From the NCBI RefSeq assembly GCF_900186985.1, contig NZ_LT906447.1:1178001-1242000 (forward strand): a stretch of 64,000 nucleotides of DNA, in the 5' to 3' direction. Below are positions 46,226 through 56,287 of this stretch, one piece after another. The position numbers and the translations under genes were made by a program. Numbering within the stretch: position 1 is the first letter of the stretch; the number at the start of each line of letters is the position of its first letter. The DNA comes from Staphylococcus piscifermentans. GTDB taxonomy: Bacteria; Bacillota; Bacilli; Staphylococcales; Staphylococcaceae. A model generated the notes under the pieces. That model made no database searches. It was given only the letters and a program-made list of their open reading frames with translations, and was not told the DNA's origin.

Positions 46226-47818
46226 TTAAGCTTTAAAGCCGCCTTTTTCAGCGATTTCTTGACTATCCTCACCGAATTTTTTGAAGTTTTCTACGAAACG
46301 AGAAATTAAATCTTGTGCTTGTTCGCGGTAAGCATCTTGATTACTCCATGCATTAATTGGTTGTAAGATAGATTTCGGTACATCTTTAATGTCTTTAGGA
46401 ACATTTAAACCGAATACTTCATCTTGTTCAAATTCAGCATTTTTCAATTCGCCTTTAATAGCTGCATCAACCATGCGACGAGTATATTTTAAGCTGATAC
46501 GACGACCTACGCCGTATTTTCCGCCAGTCCAGCCTGTGTTTACTAAATATACTTCAACTTCATGTTTATCAATTAATTGTCCAAGCAATTCAGCATATTT
46601 CTTAGGGTTTAATGGCAAGAATGGTGCACCGAAGCATGTAGAGAATGATGGTACAGGCTCAGTGATACCACGTTCAGTACCTGCTAATTTAGAAGTGAAA
46701 CCACTTAAGAAATGATACAATGCTTGTTCTTTTGTTAATTTAGAAATTGGAGGCAATACGCCGAATGCATCAGCTGTTAAGAATACGATTGTATTCGGAT
46801 GCGCTGCTTTTGATGGTTTAGCAATATTATCGATATAGTCGATAGGATATGCTGCACGTGTGTTTTCAGTATATTTATTGTCATCGAAATCAACGTTACC
46901 ATCTTCTTCGACTACAACATTTTCTAAAATTGTACCATAACGGATTGCATTATAAATTTGAGGTTCTTTTTCTTTTGAGAGATTGATAGCTTTCGCATAG
47001 CAGCCGCCTTCAATGTTGAAAATACCATTTTTATTCCAGCCGTGTTCATCATCACCGATTAATTTACGATCTGGAGCTGCTGATAAAGTTGTTTTACCTG
47101 TTCCAGATAATCCGAAGAATAATGCAACGTCGCCTTTTTCACCCACGTTAGCTGAGCAATGCATACTCATGATATCTTGTTGAGGTAATAAATAGTTCAT
47201 TACTGAGAAGATACCTTTCTTCATTTCACCCGCATATTCTGTTCCGCCGATAAGGATAATACGGTGTTTGAAAGAAATGATAACGAAAGTTTCAGAAGCT
47301 GTGCCATCTACTTCAGGGTTTGCTTTGAAGTGAGGCGCAGAAACAATTGTAAAGTTCGCTTTAATTTTTTCTGCTTCATCTTTAGAAGAAGGGCGGATAA
47401 ACATGTTATGTGCGAATAAATTGTGCCAAGCCATTTCGTTAACTACAGTTAAACGTAATTGAGTATCTTGGTCACTTCCTGCGTAACCGTTGAAGACGTA
47501 GAGTTCATCTTTTTGGTCTAAGTAATCTAGAACTTTATCATACAATCTAAGGAATTTTTCTTCTTCGATAGGTTGGTTTACTGAGCCCCAGTCAATTGCA
47601 TCTCTGTAAGAAGGTTCGTTTACAATAAATTTATCTTTAGGAGAACGACCTGTGTATTGGCCAGTCAATTGATTGATTGCTCCTAGTTCTGTGAGTTCGC
47701 CTTCATTATTGTCTAAAATCTTGTTGTAAAGTTGCGTTTTTGTAAGTTGAAATAATGATGATGGTTTTTCAATCAAATGATTCAACTTTTTTAAATTTGT
47801 TTGTGCATCTACTGCCAT
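46226..47818 (-). CDS. pckA: Phosphoenolpyruvate carboxykinase (ATP)
   Basis: The 530-residue gluconeogenic enzyme converts oxaloacetate and ATP to PEP. Motifs include [12 protein letters not shown], the kinase P-loop [20 protein letters not shown] and the adenine-loop region [12 protein letters not shown]. The start [12 protein letters not shown] at 47818 follows GGAGGGG; the frame extends 30 codons upstream across the promoter and cre-like site and should not be used. Divergent from metK. Confidence 0.95.
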   Translation of the reverse strand: MAVDAQTNLKKLNHLIEKPSSLFQLTKTQLYNKILDNNEGELTELGAINQLTGQYTGRSPKDKFIVNEPSYRDAIDWGSVNQPIEEEKFLRLYDKVLDYLDQKDELYVFNGYAGSDQDTQLRLTVVNEMAWHNLFAHNMFIRPSSKDEAEKIKANFTIVSAPHFKANPEVDGTASETFVIISFKHRIILIGGTEYAGEMKKGIFSVMNYLLPQQDIMSMHCSANVGEKGDVALFFGLSGTGKTTLSAAPDRKLIGDDEHGWNKNGIFNIEGGCYAKAINLSKEKEPQIYNAIRYGTILENVVVEEDGNVDFDDNKYTENTRAAYPIDYIDNIAKPSKAAHPNTIVFLTADAFGVLPPISKLTKEQALYHFLSGFTSKLAGTERGITEPVPSFSTCFGAPFLPLNPKKYAELLGQLIDKHEVEVYLVNTGWTGGKYGVGRRISLKYTRRMVDAAIKGELKNAEFEQDEVFGLNVPKDIKDVPKSILQPINAWSNQDAYREQAQDLISRFVENFKKFGEDSQEIAEKGGFKA

Positions 47819-47856
47819 TTTTAAAAACCCCTCCAGCGCGTAAGTATTAATGTAAT

Positions 47857-47870
47857 TGTAAGCCTTTACA
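47857..47870. promoter_or_regulatory. Candidate cre site in the pckA promoter
   Basis: TGTAAGCCTTTACA differs from the cre consensus only in the central CG (here CC). On the minus strand it begins just after an extended -10 (TGTTATACT, minus strand 47886-47878), so it covers the likely transcription start. Glucose repression of pckA by CcpA is known in staphylococci. Confidence 0.55.
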
Positions 47871-47980
47871 TTTTTATAGTATAACATACTATATCCATTA
47901 TTCCACATCGGATTTATGAAAAAACAATTCGTGTAATTGACAATTTTATTTTGTTTGGGTAGTATTATTTGTAACGGATT

Positions 47981-48096
47981 CTCTTATCCTGAGTGGCGGA
48001 GGGACATGGACCCAACGAAGCCCAGCAACCTCTCCTTATTGGAGAAAGGTGCCAAACCGTTTGCAAATGTCATATAAGACGTTTGAACGATAAGAG
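47981..48096 (+). promoter_or_regulatory. SAM-I (S-box) riboswitch aptamer upstream of metK
   Basis: P1 is CTCTTATC (47981-47988) / GATAAGAG (48089-48096). The conserved core is visible: GAGTGGCGGAGGGA, ATGGACCCAACGAAGCCC, AGCAACC and AGGTGCCAAACC. With S-adenosylmethionine bound, the downstream terminator forms and metK is switched off. Confidence 0.96.
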
Positions 48097-48108
48097 CGAA
48101 AGGACGTC

Positions 48109-48153
48109 AAAGGGCTTTCTCTCTATGTATATATAGTGGAAAGCCCTTTTTAA
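48109..48153 (+). terminator. S-box expression-platform terminator
   Basis: AAAGGGCTTTC / GAAAGCCCTTT with TTTTTAATTT, just after the aptamer and before metK. Confidence 0.92.
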
Positions 48154-48205
48154 TTTGAGCTCATAGATAGAGAATTTTCGTAATTAAAATCAAAAGGAGT
48201 CAGTT

Positions 48206-49402
48206 ATGTCGAATAATAGAAGATTATTTACGTCAGAATCTGTTACAGAAGGACATCCTGATAAAATAGCAGACCAAATTTCAGATGCTATTTTGGATGA
48301 ATTATTAAAGAAAGATCCAGATGCAAGGGTGGCATGTGAGACAGTAGTCACTACGGGAATGGCTATGATTGTCGGGGAAATTTCTACTTCCACTTATGTG
48401 GATTTTCCAAAAGTAGTACGAGATACAGTTGAAGAAATCGGTTATACAAGAGCGAAATACGGCTATGACAACCAAACAATGGCAGTGATGTCAGCGATTG
48501 ATGAACAATCTCCTGATATTGCGCAAGCAGTGGACCGCGCTTTAGAATATAGAAATGAAATCAGCGAAGAAGAAATTGAAGCTACAGGTGCAGGGGACCA
48601 AGGTTTAATGTTCGGATACGCTACCAACGAGACTGATACGTATATGCCGACACCGATTTTCTTCTCGCATCAACTTGCGAAACGTTTATCAGATGTACGT
48701 AAAGATGGTACTTTAAAATACTTGCGTCCTGACGGAAAAGTGCAAGTTACAGTAGAATATGATGAAAATGATAAACCAGTTCGTATTGATACAATTGTAA
48801 TTTCAACACAACATGCTGAAGAAATAACATTAGATCAAATTCAAGAGGATATCCGTAAACATGTTATCGACCCAATTGTACCTTCATCATTATTAGATGA
48901 TGAAACTAAGTTCTTCATCAATCCGACAGGCCGTTTTGTAATCGGCGGGCCACAAGGTGATGCAGGCTTGACTGGTCGTAAAATTATCGTTGATACTTAT
49001 GGCGGCTTTGCGCGTCATGGCGGCGGATGCTTCAGCGGTAAAGATCCAACAAAAGTAGACCGTTCAGCAGCTTATGCAGCACGCTATGTAGCTAAAAATA
49101 TTGTAGCGGCAGGATTAGCTGATAAATGTGAAGTCCAACTTGCTTATGCTATCGGTGTAGCAGAACCTGTTTCAATTTCCATCGATACATTTGGAACTGG
49201 AAAAGTTTCTGAAGGCAAATTAGTAGAAGCGGTACGTGATAATTTCGATTTACGTCCAGCAGGTATTATTAAAATGTTGGATTTAAAACGCCCGATATAC
49301 AAACAAACTGCAGCTTATGGTCATTTCGGCCGTACAGACATTGCATTGCCTTGGGAACGTGTAGATAAAGTGGATGTATTGAAAGAAGCGGTCCAAGCAT
49401 AA
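48206..49402 (+). CDS. metK: S-adenosylmethionine synthetase
   Basis: The 398-residue enzyme makes SAM from methionine and ATP. Motifs include [36 protein letters not shown] and the P-loop-like [27 protein letters not shown] precedes the ATG. Feedback control by its product through the S-box riboswitch directly upstream is evident. Confidence 0.97.
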   Translation: MSNNRRLFTSESVTEGHPDKIADQISDAILDELLKKDPDARVACETVVTTGMAMIVGEISTSTYVDFPKVVRDTVEEIGYTRAKYGYDNQTMAVMSAIDEQSPDIAQAVDRALEYRNEISEEEIEATGAGDQGLMFGYATNETDTYMPTPIFFSHQLAKRLSDVRKDGTLKYLRPDGKVQVTVEYDENDKPVRIDTIVISTQHAEEITLDQIQEDIRKHVIDPIVPSSLLDDETKFFINPTGRFVIGGPQGDAGLTGRKIIVDTYGGFARHGGGCFSGKDPTKVDRSAAYAARYVAKNIVAAGLADKCEVQLAYAIGVAEPVSISIDTFGTGKVSEGKLVEAVRDNFDLRPAGIIKMLDLKRPIYKQTAAYGHFGRTDIALPWERVDKVDVLKEAVQA

Positions 49403-49498
49403 TTCTGCGATTTTTGCATGAAATTCAGGATTATTATCGATAGAATCGAAACTTTCCTTTATAATGAAACGTAAGACAAGTAAAGGAGCGGAATATGT

Positions 49499-50398
49499 AT
49501 GGGACCATTGGAAATTGGTTTAGTAGCAGCGATAGTCATAGCTGTTATATTCTTAATATTATTCTTAACTGCATTAAACAGTAAAAAGAAAGCACAACAG
49601 CAAGCAGAAGAACAATATGAAGCAAAAGAAAAAAGCTTGAAAGATAATTACGAAGATGAGCTTGAAAAAGAACGTGTAGAACATAAGAAAACAGTAACAA
49701 AACAACGTGCTGATTTTGATGCCACAGTCGATTCGAAAGATCGTGAAATTGATGCATTGAAGCTGTTTTCAAAAAACCATAGCGAATACATCACTGATAT
49801 GCGTCTTATCGGTATAAGAGAACGCTTAGTGAAAGAAAAACGTATTCGCCCTGAAGATATGCATATTATGGCAAACATCTTCTTGCCGAAAAATGATATG
49901 AATGATATCGAACGTATCAGCCATTTAGTGTTAACACGTACAGGTTTATACATTATAGACTCGCAACTTTTAAAAGGGCACGTTTATAATGGTATCAGCG
50001 GCAAACAGTTTGCTGAATTACCTACCATTGAACAAGTTTTCAATGTCTTGAATTTAGATCAGCGTACACCGCAAACTTTAGTATTAGATGAAAATGACGA
50101 TCAACAATCTGCAACGTTTGTGAATTACTCGAAACAACTGCATTATGTTGAACAATTAGCGGATGCGTTGCAACGTCAGTTGAATTTGAAATATACGCCA
50201 ATGGCACTACTTTATTTCAATCCTAAAAATGAAGGTGCTGTGACAATTTCGAATTATGCACAAAATACCAATACTAAAGTACTTGTTGGTGCTGAACAAT
50301 TGGATGAATACTTTAATAAATTTGTTTTCCATGGCCGTATTCAATATAATGTTGAAGATTTGGCGCGTATTATGGAAGAAATTGAATCTTTTAATTAA
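49499..50398 (+). CDS. NERD-domain membrane-anchored protein
   Basis: The 299-residue protein has an N-terminal membrane anchor (about 7-25, LVAAIVIAVIFLILFLTAL), a charged coiled coil (about 28-85) and a NERD (nuclease-related) domain (about 95-215) containing HLVLTRTGLYIIDSQLLKGHVYNG. The usual NERD catalytic pattern D..Q/E-x-K is only loosely matched (IIDSQ). AAAGGAGCG precedes the ATG. A role in nucleic-acid processing is family inference only. Confidence 0.7.
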   Translation: MGPLEIGLVAAIVIAVIFLILFLTALNSKKKAQQQAEEQYEAKEKSLKDNYEDELEKERVEHKKTVTKQRADFDATVDSKDREIDALKLFSKNHSEYITDMRLIGIRERLVKEKRIRPEDMHIMANIFLPKNDMNDIERISHLVLTRTGLYIIDSQLLKGHVYNGISGKQFAELPTIEQVFNVLNLDQRTPQTLVLDENDDQQSATFVNYSKQLHYVEQLADALQRQLNLKYTPMALLYFNPKNEGAVTISNYAQNTNTKVLVGAEQLDEYFNKFVFHGRIQYNVEDLARIMEEIESFN

Positions 50399-50406
50399 GG
50401 TTTGAG

Positions 50407-50449
50407 GCACTGTTTGAGTTGTTACAGCTCTCACAGTGCTTTTCTTTTT
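50407..50449 (+). terminator. Terminator after the NERD gene
   Basis: GCACTGTttGAG / CTCtcACAGTGC stem with TTTTCTTTTT. Confidence 0.85.
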
Positions 50450-50532
50450 CCTGAAAAGGAAGTTTGAGTGAATGCATGGCCGGTAAAGTTTAAGGTATAG
50501 TAGAGATATCAATGACAAGGAGAGAGATAAGA

Positions 50533-51375
50533 ATGGAATATGTGGAATTTTATAATGGTAACCGTATGCCGATTGTCGGTTTAGGTACTTTTCGTGTGGA
50601 AAATGATGAGCAGGCTAAGGAAGCGGTTCAAGTTGCGATTGAAAATGGTTACAGAAGTATTGATACCGCTATGATTTATGGCAATGAAGAAAAGGTCGGT
50701 GAAGGGATTAAGGCTGGATTAGAATCTACTGGCTTAAAACGTTCGGACTTATTTATTACGTCGAAATTATGGTTGGAAGATTATGGCAGAGAAAATGTGG
50801 CTGAAGCTTATCAAACTTCTCTTAACAAATTAGATCTTGATTATTTAGATTTATATTTAATGCACTGGCCGGGCATGGATGAAGATGTGATGATTGAAAC
50901 TTGGAAAGGAATGGAAGATTTACTGAAAGATAATAAGGTGAAAAATATTGGGGTCAGCAACTTTAAATCACATCACTTTGAAGCTTTATTATCTCATGCA
51001 TCAATTAAACCAGTGATTGATCAAGTGGAATTCCATCCGTATTTAATTCAAGAAGATTTGCGTACATATCTAAATGCACAGCGTATTCAAATGGAATCCT
51101 GGTCTCCATTGATGAATGCGCAAATCTTAGATGACGAAGTTGTTAAATCAATAGCCGAAGAGGTAGGCAAGTCGCCGGCTCAAGTCATTATTCGTTGGAA
51201 TATTCAACATGATGTCGTTGTAATTCCGAAGTCAGTGACACCTTCACGTATTAAAGAGAATTTAGAAGTGTTTGATTTCGAACTGTCCGATTCACAAATG
51301 ACGCAATTAGATAATTTAAACGAAGATAAACGTGTAGGTCCTGATCCTGATAATTATTCTGGACATCATAAATAG
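50533..51375 (+). CDS. Aldo/keto reductase
   Basis: The 280-residue (beta/alpha)8 NADPH oxidoreductase has GLGTFRV at the N-terminus and the catalytic tetrad in SIDTAMIYGNE (Asp, Tyr), FITSKLW (Lys) and YLMHWPG (His). The cofactor-phosphate loop IPKSVTPSRIKEN is present. ATG at 50533 is chosen because AAGGAGAGA lies ahead; the ATG at 50512 is upstream of that site. The substrate is unknown. Nine bases separate it from the next gene. Confidence 0.88.
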   Translation: MEYVEFYNGNRMPIVGLGTFRVENDEQAKEAVQVAIENGYRSIDTAMIYGNEEKVGEGIKAGLESTGLKRSDLFITSKLWLEDYGRENVAEAYQTSLNKLDLDYLDLYLMHWPGMDEDVMIETWKGMEDLLKDNKVKNIGVSNFKSHHFEALLSHASIKPVIDQVEFHPYLIQEDLRTYLNAQRIQMESWSPLMNAQILDDEVVKSIAEEVGKSPAQVIIRWNIQHDVVVIPKSVTPSRIKENLEVFDFELSDSQMTQLDNLNEDKRVGPDPDNYSGHHK

Positions 51376-51384
51376 GTGATTTGA

Positions 51385-52308
51385 ATGGCTGATTATAAAG
51401 GAATGTTATATGGAGCGATGGTAGGAGATGCTTTAGGAGTGCCTGTCGAATTTGAAAATAGAGGCAGTTTTAATGTTGAGAGCATGATTGGTTATGGTAC
51501 ATGTAACCAACCACCTGGAACATGGTCGGATGACAGTTCTCTCACCTTGTGTTTGGCAGAAAATATTAACGCGCATGGCAATCTAGACAGTTTAATGCAA
51601 AAATTTGTGCGTTATTTGAATGATGGCTATTTGACGCCATTCGGTGCTGCATTTGGTGTGGGTAATTCTACAACGCAGTCAATTAGAAGATACGAAGAGG
51701 GGACGCCAGCTGAACAATGCGGAGGCACATCAGAATATAATAATGGGAATGGTGCTTTGATGAGAATTGCTCCGTTAATCAAATGTTTACCTGAAGAGAT
51801 GGCGTTCAAGCAAGTCGCCGATATAGTAATTGCCTATACACGTATTACACATGGCCATCCGCGTGCCCTCGTAGCATCTATTATTTATGTAGAGATATTG
51901 CGAAACATTGCTGCAGGGCATTCCTTTAAGATGAGTGTGGAGAATACTGAAAAAGAATTAAGTATAAATTTGAAGCAGGATGCTATCCTATTTGATGAAT
52001 ACAAAAATTTTTTCGAGAAAATATTTCAACCAGAATTCTATCAACTTCCTCAAAGTTATATTCGATCCTCTGGATACGTAGTAGATACTTTAGAAGCTGT
52101 TTTATGGTGTATCGGCAATTCCGATAATTTCAAAGATGCTGTGCTTAAAGCAGTTAATTTAGGTGACGATACAGATACGGTAGGCTCGATAACTGGAAGC
52201 ATTGCCGGTTTATTATATGGTGTTCAAGCTGTTCCGGATACATGGATTGAAAATTTAGTAAGTAAAGAGAAGTTTGAACCTATTATTTCAAAGTTTATAA
52301 TAACATGA
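51385..52308 (+). CDS. ADP-ribosylglycohydrolase (DraG family)
   Basis: The 307-residue protein shows the metal-binding motifs of ADP-ribosyl-hydrolases: GAMVGDALGVPVEF, TWSDDSSLTLCLAENI (the paired aspartates), ITHGHPRALVA and LGDDTDTVGSITGSIAGLLYG. It should remove ADP-ribose from a protein, nucleic acid or small molecule. The target is unknown. It probably shares a transcript with the aldo/keto reductase. No partner ADP-ribosyltransferase is visible nearby. Confidence 0.88.
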   Translation: MADYKGMLYGAMVGDALGVPVEFENRGSFNVESMIGYGTCNQPPGTWSDDSSLTLCLAENINAHGNLDSLMQKFVRYLNDGYLTPFGAAFGVGNSTTQSIRRYEEGTPAEQCGGTSEYNNGNGALMRIAPLIKCLPEEMAFKQVADIVIAYTRITHGHPRALVASIIYVEILRNIAAGHSFKMSVENTEKELSINLKQDAILFDEYKNFFEKIFQPEFYQLPQSYIRSSGYVVDTLEAVLWCIGNSDNFKDAVLKAVNLGDDTDTVGSITGSIAGLLYGVQAVPDTWIENLVSKEKFEPIISKFIIT

Positions 52309-52309
52309 A

Positions 52310-52342
52310 AAAGGTGCTGGGATTCGTTCCAGCACCTTTCTT
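52310..52342. terminator. Bidirectional terminator between the glycohydrolase and crcB
   Basis: AAAGGTGCTGG / CCAGCACCTTT, an 11-bp stem serving convergent genes. Confidence 0.88.
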
Positions 52343-52363
52343 ATATACTTGCAGTAGCTCTCT

Positions 52364-52717
52364 TTATTGTGCAATGAGAAAACCAAGCCAACATGCTGCA
52401 AAGCAAAGTATATATTGCAATGCACTATATAAAATAAATAACGCCGGTTTTGTTTGTTCTGTTAATAGATTTTTCAATTCTAAAGATAGAGTGGAAAATG
52501 TTGTCAATCCACCTAAAAAACCTACAATCAATAATGGGGATGCCCATTGATAAGAGAGTGCAAAACCGCTCAACAAACTAATTGCAAAACTTCCTGCTAG
52601 GTTAACTATTAACGTAGCTATCGGCATTTCAGAAGGGATACGGCTGCATGCTTGTGTAACAGCAGCTCTAACGACCGCACCTAAACCGCCGCCAAGCATA
52701 ATCAACAACAATTTAAT
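52364..52717 (-). CDS. crcB: Fluoride channel CrcB/Fluc, second subunit gene
   Basis: The protein of about 117 residues has four membrane segments and the family motifs [28 protein letters not shown] and [15 protein letters not shown] (the phenylalanine-box and TTFS track). ATG at 52717 overlaps the end of the upstream crcB by 5 bases; a GTG 15 bases earlier is less likely. Fluc channels are dual-topology dimers, and paired genes as here usually encode a heterodimer. Confidence 0.9.
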   Translation of the reverse strand: MKLLLIMLGGGLGAVVRAAVTQACSRIPSEMPIATLIVNLAGSFAISLLSGFALSYQWASPLLIVGFLGGLTTFSTLSLELKNLLTEQTKPALFILYSALQYILCFAACWLGFLIAQ

Positions 52718-53084
52718 CATGACTGAGCGCACCCCCTAATTTACCGCCAAGGTAACAAAGCAGAATACCCAAGATGTAACTTGTGACAGCATAGATACCA
52801 AGTAATAGATAATGATGCTGTTCTAACATATGTACGAGTTCAAACTGAAAAGAAGAGAAAGTCGTTAGCGCCCCTAAGAATCCAGTGGTAATTCCTTTTT
52901 TAAATAAAGGGTTGTTTTGAAATAACTTTAAAATCAAAGCTGTAAAGAATCCCATCAGGAAAGCACCTGCTAAGTTAGCAAGAAAGGTTCCCGTTGGAAA
53001 TCCATCGCTATGATTCAATTGTGATAATAAAAATCTTATTAGTGCACCAAAAGCGCCACCAATAAATACATATAAGTACTGCAC
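52713..53084 (-). CDS. crcB: Fluoride channel CrcB/Fluc, first subunit gene
   Basis: The 123-residue protein has four membrane segments with [32 protein letters not shown] and [15 protein letters not shown]. It exports fluoride passively. The two genes are presumably co-translated. I looked for a fluoride riboswitch in the 75 bases upstream and did not see its conserved elements. Confidence 0.9.
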   Translation of the reverse strand: MQYLYVFIGGAFGALIRFLLSQLNHSDGFPTGTFLANLAGAFLMGFFTALILKLFQNNPLFKKGITTGFLGALTTFSSFQFELVHMLEQHHYLLLGIYAVTSYILGILLCYLGGKLGGALSHD

Positions 53085-53153
53085 TATACCGCCTCTTTTA
53101 TTTTTAATAAGTAAATTGTGGTACCGCTGAATGTAATTGTCAAATTCAAGGGA

Positions 53154-53459
53154 TTATTTTAGAAGTCCGAATGAGACTAAAGAAGCAGCGATATGCAGAA
53201 GAATTGTTATTAATAAAATATAAGGTAAGAATTTACTTGCAGGACGAATCCAATCTGTTCTTTCTTTTGAAAGTTTCATAGATTTATCTGCGAAAATAAT
53301 TGCTATGATTAAGATAATTGCATTGACGACACTGCTAATGATTATTTTTTTGACGATAGATTCAAATTGCGCATTAAAAATCGGATTACGCATATTGAAG
53401 TAAAAACTGATAACTACCAAGACGAGAGTAATATAAAAATAAAGTTTAGATTTTGCCAT
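53154..53459 (-). CDS. Hypothetical membrane protein, 101 aa
   Basis: No recognised family. Three membrane segments: LYFYITLVLVVISFYF, SVVNAIILIIAIIFA and LPYILLITILLHIAASLVSFGLL. The ATG at 53459 sits five bases after GGAGG, which fixes the start. It lies upstream of, and on the same strand as, the crcB pair, with about 70 bases between. Confidence 0.65.
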   Translation of the reverse strand: MAKSKLYFYITLVLVVISFYFNMRNPIFNAQFESIVKKIIISSVVNAIILIIAIIFADKSMKLSKERTDWIRPASKFLPYILLITILLHIAASLVSFGLLK

Positions 53460-53646
53460 GGCGACCTCCATTTCTATTCATTCTTACATATTATCATATT
53501 GGAATAGCCATAAACCATTCCTTTACAAAACTCTCTATTTGTTAAATGTTTTGAGTTTGCACAATCGCGTTTTAGAATAGTGCGTGTTATAATTTAGTTA
53601 TTCTAAAGGAATGAAAGTTGTAGTAATGATAGGAGGAACTCATTCT

Positions 53647-54363
53647 ATGGTAAAAGCAGATTTAAACGTAGAAGTATTCGCAGATGGTGCGGATATCGAA
53701 GAAATGAAAGCAGCATACAAAAATAATGAAGTGGATGGTTTCACAACTAACCCAAGCTTAATGGCTAAAGCAGGTGTGACGGATTATAAAACATTTGCGG
53801 AAGAAGCGGTACGTGAAATTCCAGATGCTTCAATTTCATTTGAAGTATTTGCAGATGATTTAGATACAATGGCTAAAGAAGCAGAAATTTTAAAACAATA
53901 CGGTAAAAATGTATTTGTTAAAATTCCTATTGTTACAACTAATGGTGAATCAACAATTCCATTAATCAAGAAATTATCAGCAGACAACGTGCATTTGAAT
54001 GTGACTGCTGTTTATACTTTAGATCAAGTTAAAGCTATTACAGAAGCAGTAACTGAAGGTGTTCCAACTTATATCTCAGTATTTGCTGGACGTATTGCAG
54101 ATACTGGTGTAGATCCGCTTCCACTCATGAAAGAATCAGTGGAAATTGCGCATTCAAAAGAAGGCATCAAATTATTATGGGCAAGCTGCCGTGAATTATT
54201 CAATGTCATTCAAGCAGATGAAATCGGTGCAGACATCATTACATGTCCTGCAGGCGTAATCAGCAAAATCCCTAATATCGGTCGCGATGTTAATGAATTA
54301 TCAGTAGATACTGTTAAAGGATTTGCAAAAGACATTCAAAAATCAGGACTTTCAATCCTATAA
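53647..54363 (+). CDS. tal: Transaldolase (TalC/MipB-type short form)
   Basis: The protein has 238 residues, the small transaldolase/fructose-6-phosphate aldolase-like type. The Schiff-base lysine lies in NVFVKIPIV (about residue 96), with TTNPSLMAKAG near the N-terminus and LNVTAVYTLDQVKA after it. ATG at 53647 is chosen because AGGAGGA precedes it; the frame extends 12 codons upstream. It works in the non-oxidative pentose phosphate pathway. Neighbour of sigS as in S. aureus. Confidence 0.9.
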   Translation: MVKADLNVEVFADGADIEEMKAAYKNNEVDGFTTNPSLMAKAGVTDYKTFAEEAVREIPDASISFEVFADDLDTMAKEAEILKQYGKNVFVKIPIVTTNGESTIPLIKKLSADNVHLNVTAVYTLDQVKAITEAVTEGVPTYISVFAGRIADTGVDPLPLMKESVEIAHSKEGIKLLWASCRELFNVIQADEIGADIITCPAGVISKIPNIGRDVNELSVDTVKGFAKDIQKSGLSIL

Positions 54364-54405
54364 TAAAAAAAGTGTATCTCTTTAATTAGGAATATATTAA
54401 AATAA

Positions 54406-54453
54406 AGGCAGAAATAGTTTGTGTATCTTTAAACTATTTCTGCCTCTTTTTTA
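54406..54453 (+). terminator. Terminator after tal
   Basis: AGGCAGAAATAGTTT / AAACTATTTCTGCCT, a perfect 15-bp stem with CTTTTTT. Confidence 0.93.
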
Positions 54454-54482
54454 TTGTATTGCAAGGGCAGGTGTATAGGTGT

Positions 54483-54941
54483 ATGAAAAAAGAAGAATTT
54501 GAATCCAAAGTTAAAAAGCAACTTTGGTTCTTGAATAAAAAAGAAAAAATAAAATTAAATCAATTTATGACAGAAGCGCAAACGAACCAAGCAAATTCGA
54601 AAATATTAAATCAACCGATTAGATTTTCAAATTTATTTCTAAAACAATATGTTTTTTCTAATAAAACACACGGGTCTAGTTTCTTATTTATTATAATCGT
54701 GTTGATGTTACTTGCGAATGCTTTGTTATTAGGACTCTTTCTGTTTGGATTATTGACCAGTCTGAATGTGGTAAATTACTTCGTGCAGCCACAGACGAAT
54801 CTATCCACTCTTCAACTCGTCTTACTTTTAATTGGTGGGATATTAGCTATGATTATAGCTTGCTACTTTATTAAAGTAGTGACAGGCTATTTCACCAAAA
54901 AATTATTAGAGTATCGTTTTAATCGTGTGCAACAAACATGA
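54483..54941 (+). CDS. Hypothetical membrane protein with HAAS-like N-terminus
   Basis: The protein has about 152 residues. The N-terminal helical part (MKKEEFESKVKKQLWFLNKKEKIKLNQFM) resembles the HAAS domain of small signalling membrane proteins, tentatively. Two long membrane segments follow (FLFIIIVLMLLANALLLGLFLFGLL and LVLLLIGGILAMIIACYFIKVV). The start is ATG at 54483. The 3' end overlaps the convergent ComK-like gene by 23 bases. Function unknown. Confidence 0.6.
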   Translation: MKKEEFESKVKKQLWFLNKKEKIKLNQFMTEAQTNQANSKILNQPIRFSNLFLKQYVFSNKTHGSSFLFIIIVLMLLANALLLGLFLFGLLTSLNVVNYFVQPQTNLSTLQLVLLLIGGILAMIIACYFIKVVTGYFTKKLLEYRFNRVQQT

Positions 54942-55362
54942 AATGATGTAAGAAAATACATTCTAACCATTTGTGATGAATGAATGGGTAAGGCGCGTGA
55001 ATGACGAGTTGCTGACCATTTGAAAAGGTCAAACGTGTATGTTGCTGTTCTGGTTTAATACTCGCAATCTGCATTCCGTTGATAAAATACTGCAAGTCGG
55101 TTTGCGGGTGTTTGATAGGAAACAGTATCGTCATTGAATCCACGATTAAGGGCAGATGTTTACGTATATTCAGTAATTGCTTTAAATCTGATGAAAAAAC
55201 ATTTTTTGGCAACGGATGCATACGTATTAATAAGTCTAAATACTTTTTTATAGAGTGTTTGGTCAATTTACGAAAAATATTGTAGACACATTCAACTTGG
55301 AAACATTGATGCGGATAAGATTTCATATAAATAATGACAAGGTGCTGTCTAGTCTTGCCCAA
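54919..55362 (-). CDS. ecfX: ComK-like protein EcfX, partner of SigS
   Basis: The 147-residue protein starts with TTG immediately after the sigS stop, with AGGAGG inside the sigS end, so it is tightly coupled. The C-terminal two thirds (LPLIVDSMTILFPIKHPQTDLQYFI..., RLTFSNGQQLVIHAPYPF) follows the core pattern of the competence regulator ComK (P.MVD...FLFPT, TFSNG). It matches ecfX of S. aureus by position; that it modulates SigS is inference. Whether it binds DNA is not known. Confidence 0.75.
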   Translation of the reverse strand: MGKTRQHLVIIYMKSYPHQCFQVECVYNIFRKLTKHSIKKYLDLLIRMHPLPKNVFSSDLKQLLNIRKHLPLIVDSMTILFPIKHPQTDLQYFINGMQIASIKPEQQHTRLTFSNGQQLVIHAPYPFIHHKWLECIFLHHFMFVAHD

Positions 55363-55857
55363 TTATAGACCTCCTTTTAAAAACTGACGAAGCGGTTCTA
55401 ATTTTAAACGTGCTCGTTGCTGATATTTACGAATGGATGTGGCTGATTTATCCATTAATTTCTGAATTTCAAATTGTTTATAACCAAATAATTTGAGATT
55501 CAACCATAAACGCTCGTGCTCATTCAACAAGTGATAGTAATCTGCAGTCATGAGCGGCAAGATATTTGAAGCATTCGCTTGAAGTGAATGATTTAATTCA
55601 GAGTTTTCCAGATCAATTGTACTTATTTCTGGTTGTCTCCCTTTACTTCTAAATAAATCGACGAGATAAAAATGAAGTCTTTGAAATAAATAACGGCTCA
55701 TGCTATTATGGATGGACATGTCAAATTGACGTATCAATTCCCACATTTTAATTGTTAATAATTGTGCATATTCTTCGCTGTCATATCGAATATTGTATTT
55801 ATGCAGCAGCGAGTAGATGATGCCTTTATTGCGACTGATTTGATGCTCAATATTCAC
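55363..55857 (-). CDS. sigS: ECF-type sigma factor SigS
   Basis: The 164-residue protein shows sigma region 2 (about 28-75: EYAQLLTIKMWELIRQFD..., RYLFQRLHFYLVDLFRSKGRQ) and a region 4 helix-turn-helix (about 105-160: LNEHERLWLNLKLFGYKQFEIQKLMDKSATSIRKYQQRAR). It resembles S. aureus SigS in size and in position next to tal and sagB. No membrane anti-sigma gene follows; the ComK-like gene takes that place. AGGAGG precedes the ATG. Confidence 0.85.
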   Translation of the reverse strand: MNIEHQISRNKGIIYSLLHKYNIRYDSEEYAQLLTIKMWELIRQFDMSIHNSMSRYLFQRLHFYLVDLFRSKGRQPEISTIDLENSELNHSLQANASNILPLMTADYYHLLNEHERLWLNLKLFGYKQFEIQKLMDKSATSIRKYQQRARLKLEPLRQFLKGGL

Positions 55858-56065
55858 AAGTTATACCTCCTTTTGGGTAGACACATATTATATTATTTCT
55901 GGTGTTTTCTATCTTACTTAATTTATAAGTGAGTTTCATTTGCTTAATAAGCAAAATAGGTGTTAAATAGAAGAACAGAAATCAATTTATTTTAAAGACT
56001 TAAAGCTAAATATGACTAATTAATAAAATTCAGCAACAATTGAAAAAATAAGACGGGAGGATTCT

Positions 56066-56287
56066 ATGGATTACGCACATTTGAACTTAGAACACTTTTT
56101 TGCACGTCATGACGAATTAGATATGATTAAAGATTGCTCGGATTTTGTAATGATTAATAATATGACTAATGAAATGATGTATCGCGATGGCACAATCGAA
56201 GGGACTATCGATTTAAATCGTTACTATTATAAAAATAAATCAGAAGCAGCAAGCTTTATCATGATGGATTATAAACGTCCTGAATAA
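56066..56287 (+). CDS. Small conserved hypothetical protein, 73 aa
   Basis: Acidic, tyrosine- and methionine-rich protein with no recognised domain. It contains NMTNEMMYRDGTIEGTIDLNRYYYKNKSEA. A very good ribosome site (GACGGGAGGATT) supports expression. It is divergent from sigS and ends 50 bases before a strong hairpin terminator. Function unknown. Confidence 0.65.
   Translation: MDYAHLNLEHFFARHDELDMIKDCSDFVMINNMTNEMMYRDGTIEGTIDLNRYYYKNKSEAASFIMMDYKRPE

Noticed and set aside
53085..53153. Fluoride riboswitch before the crcB pair
   Set aside because: The conserved elements of the crcB motif are not visible in the short upstream gap.
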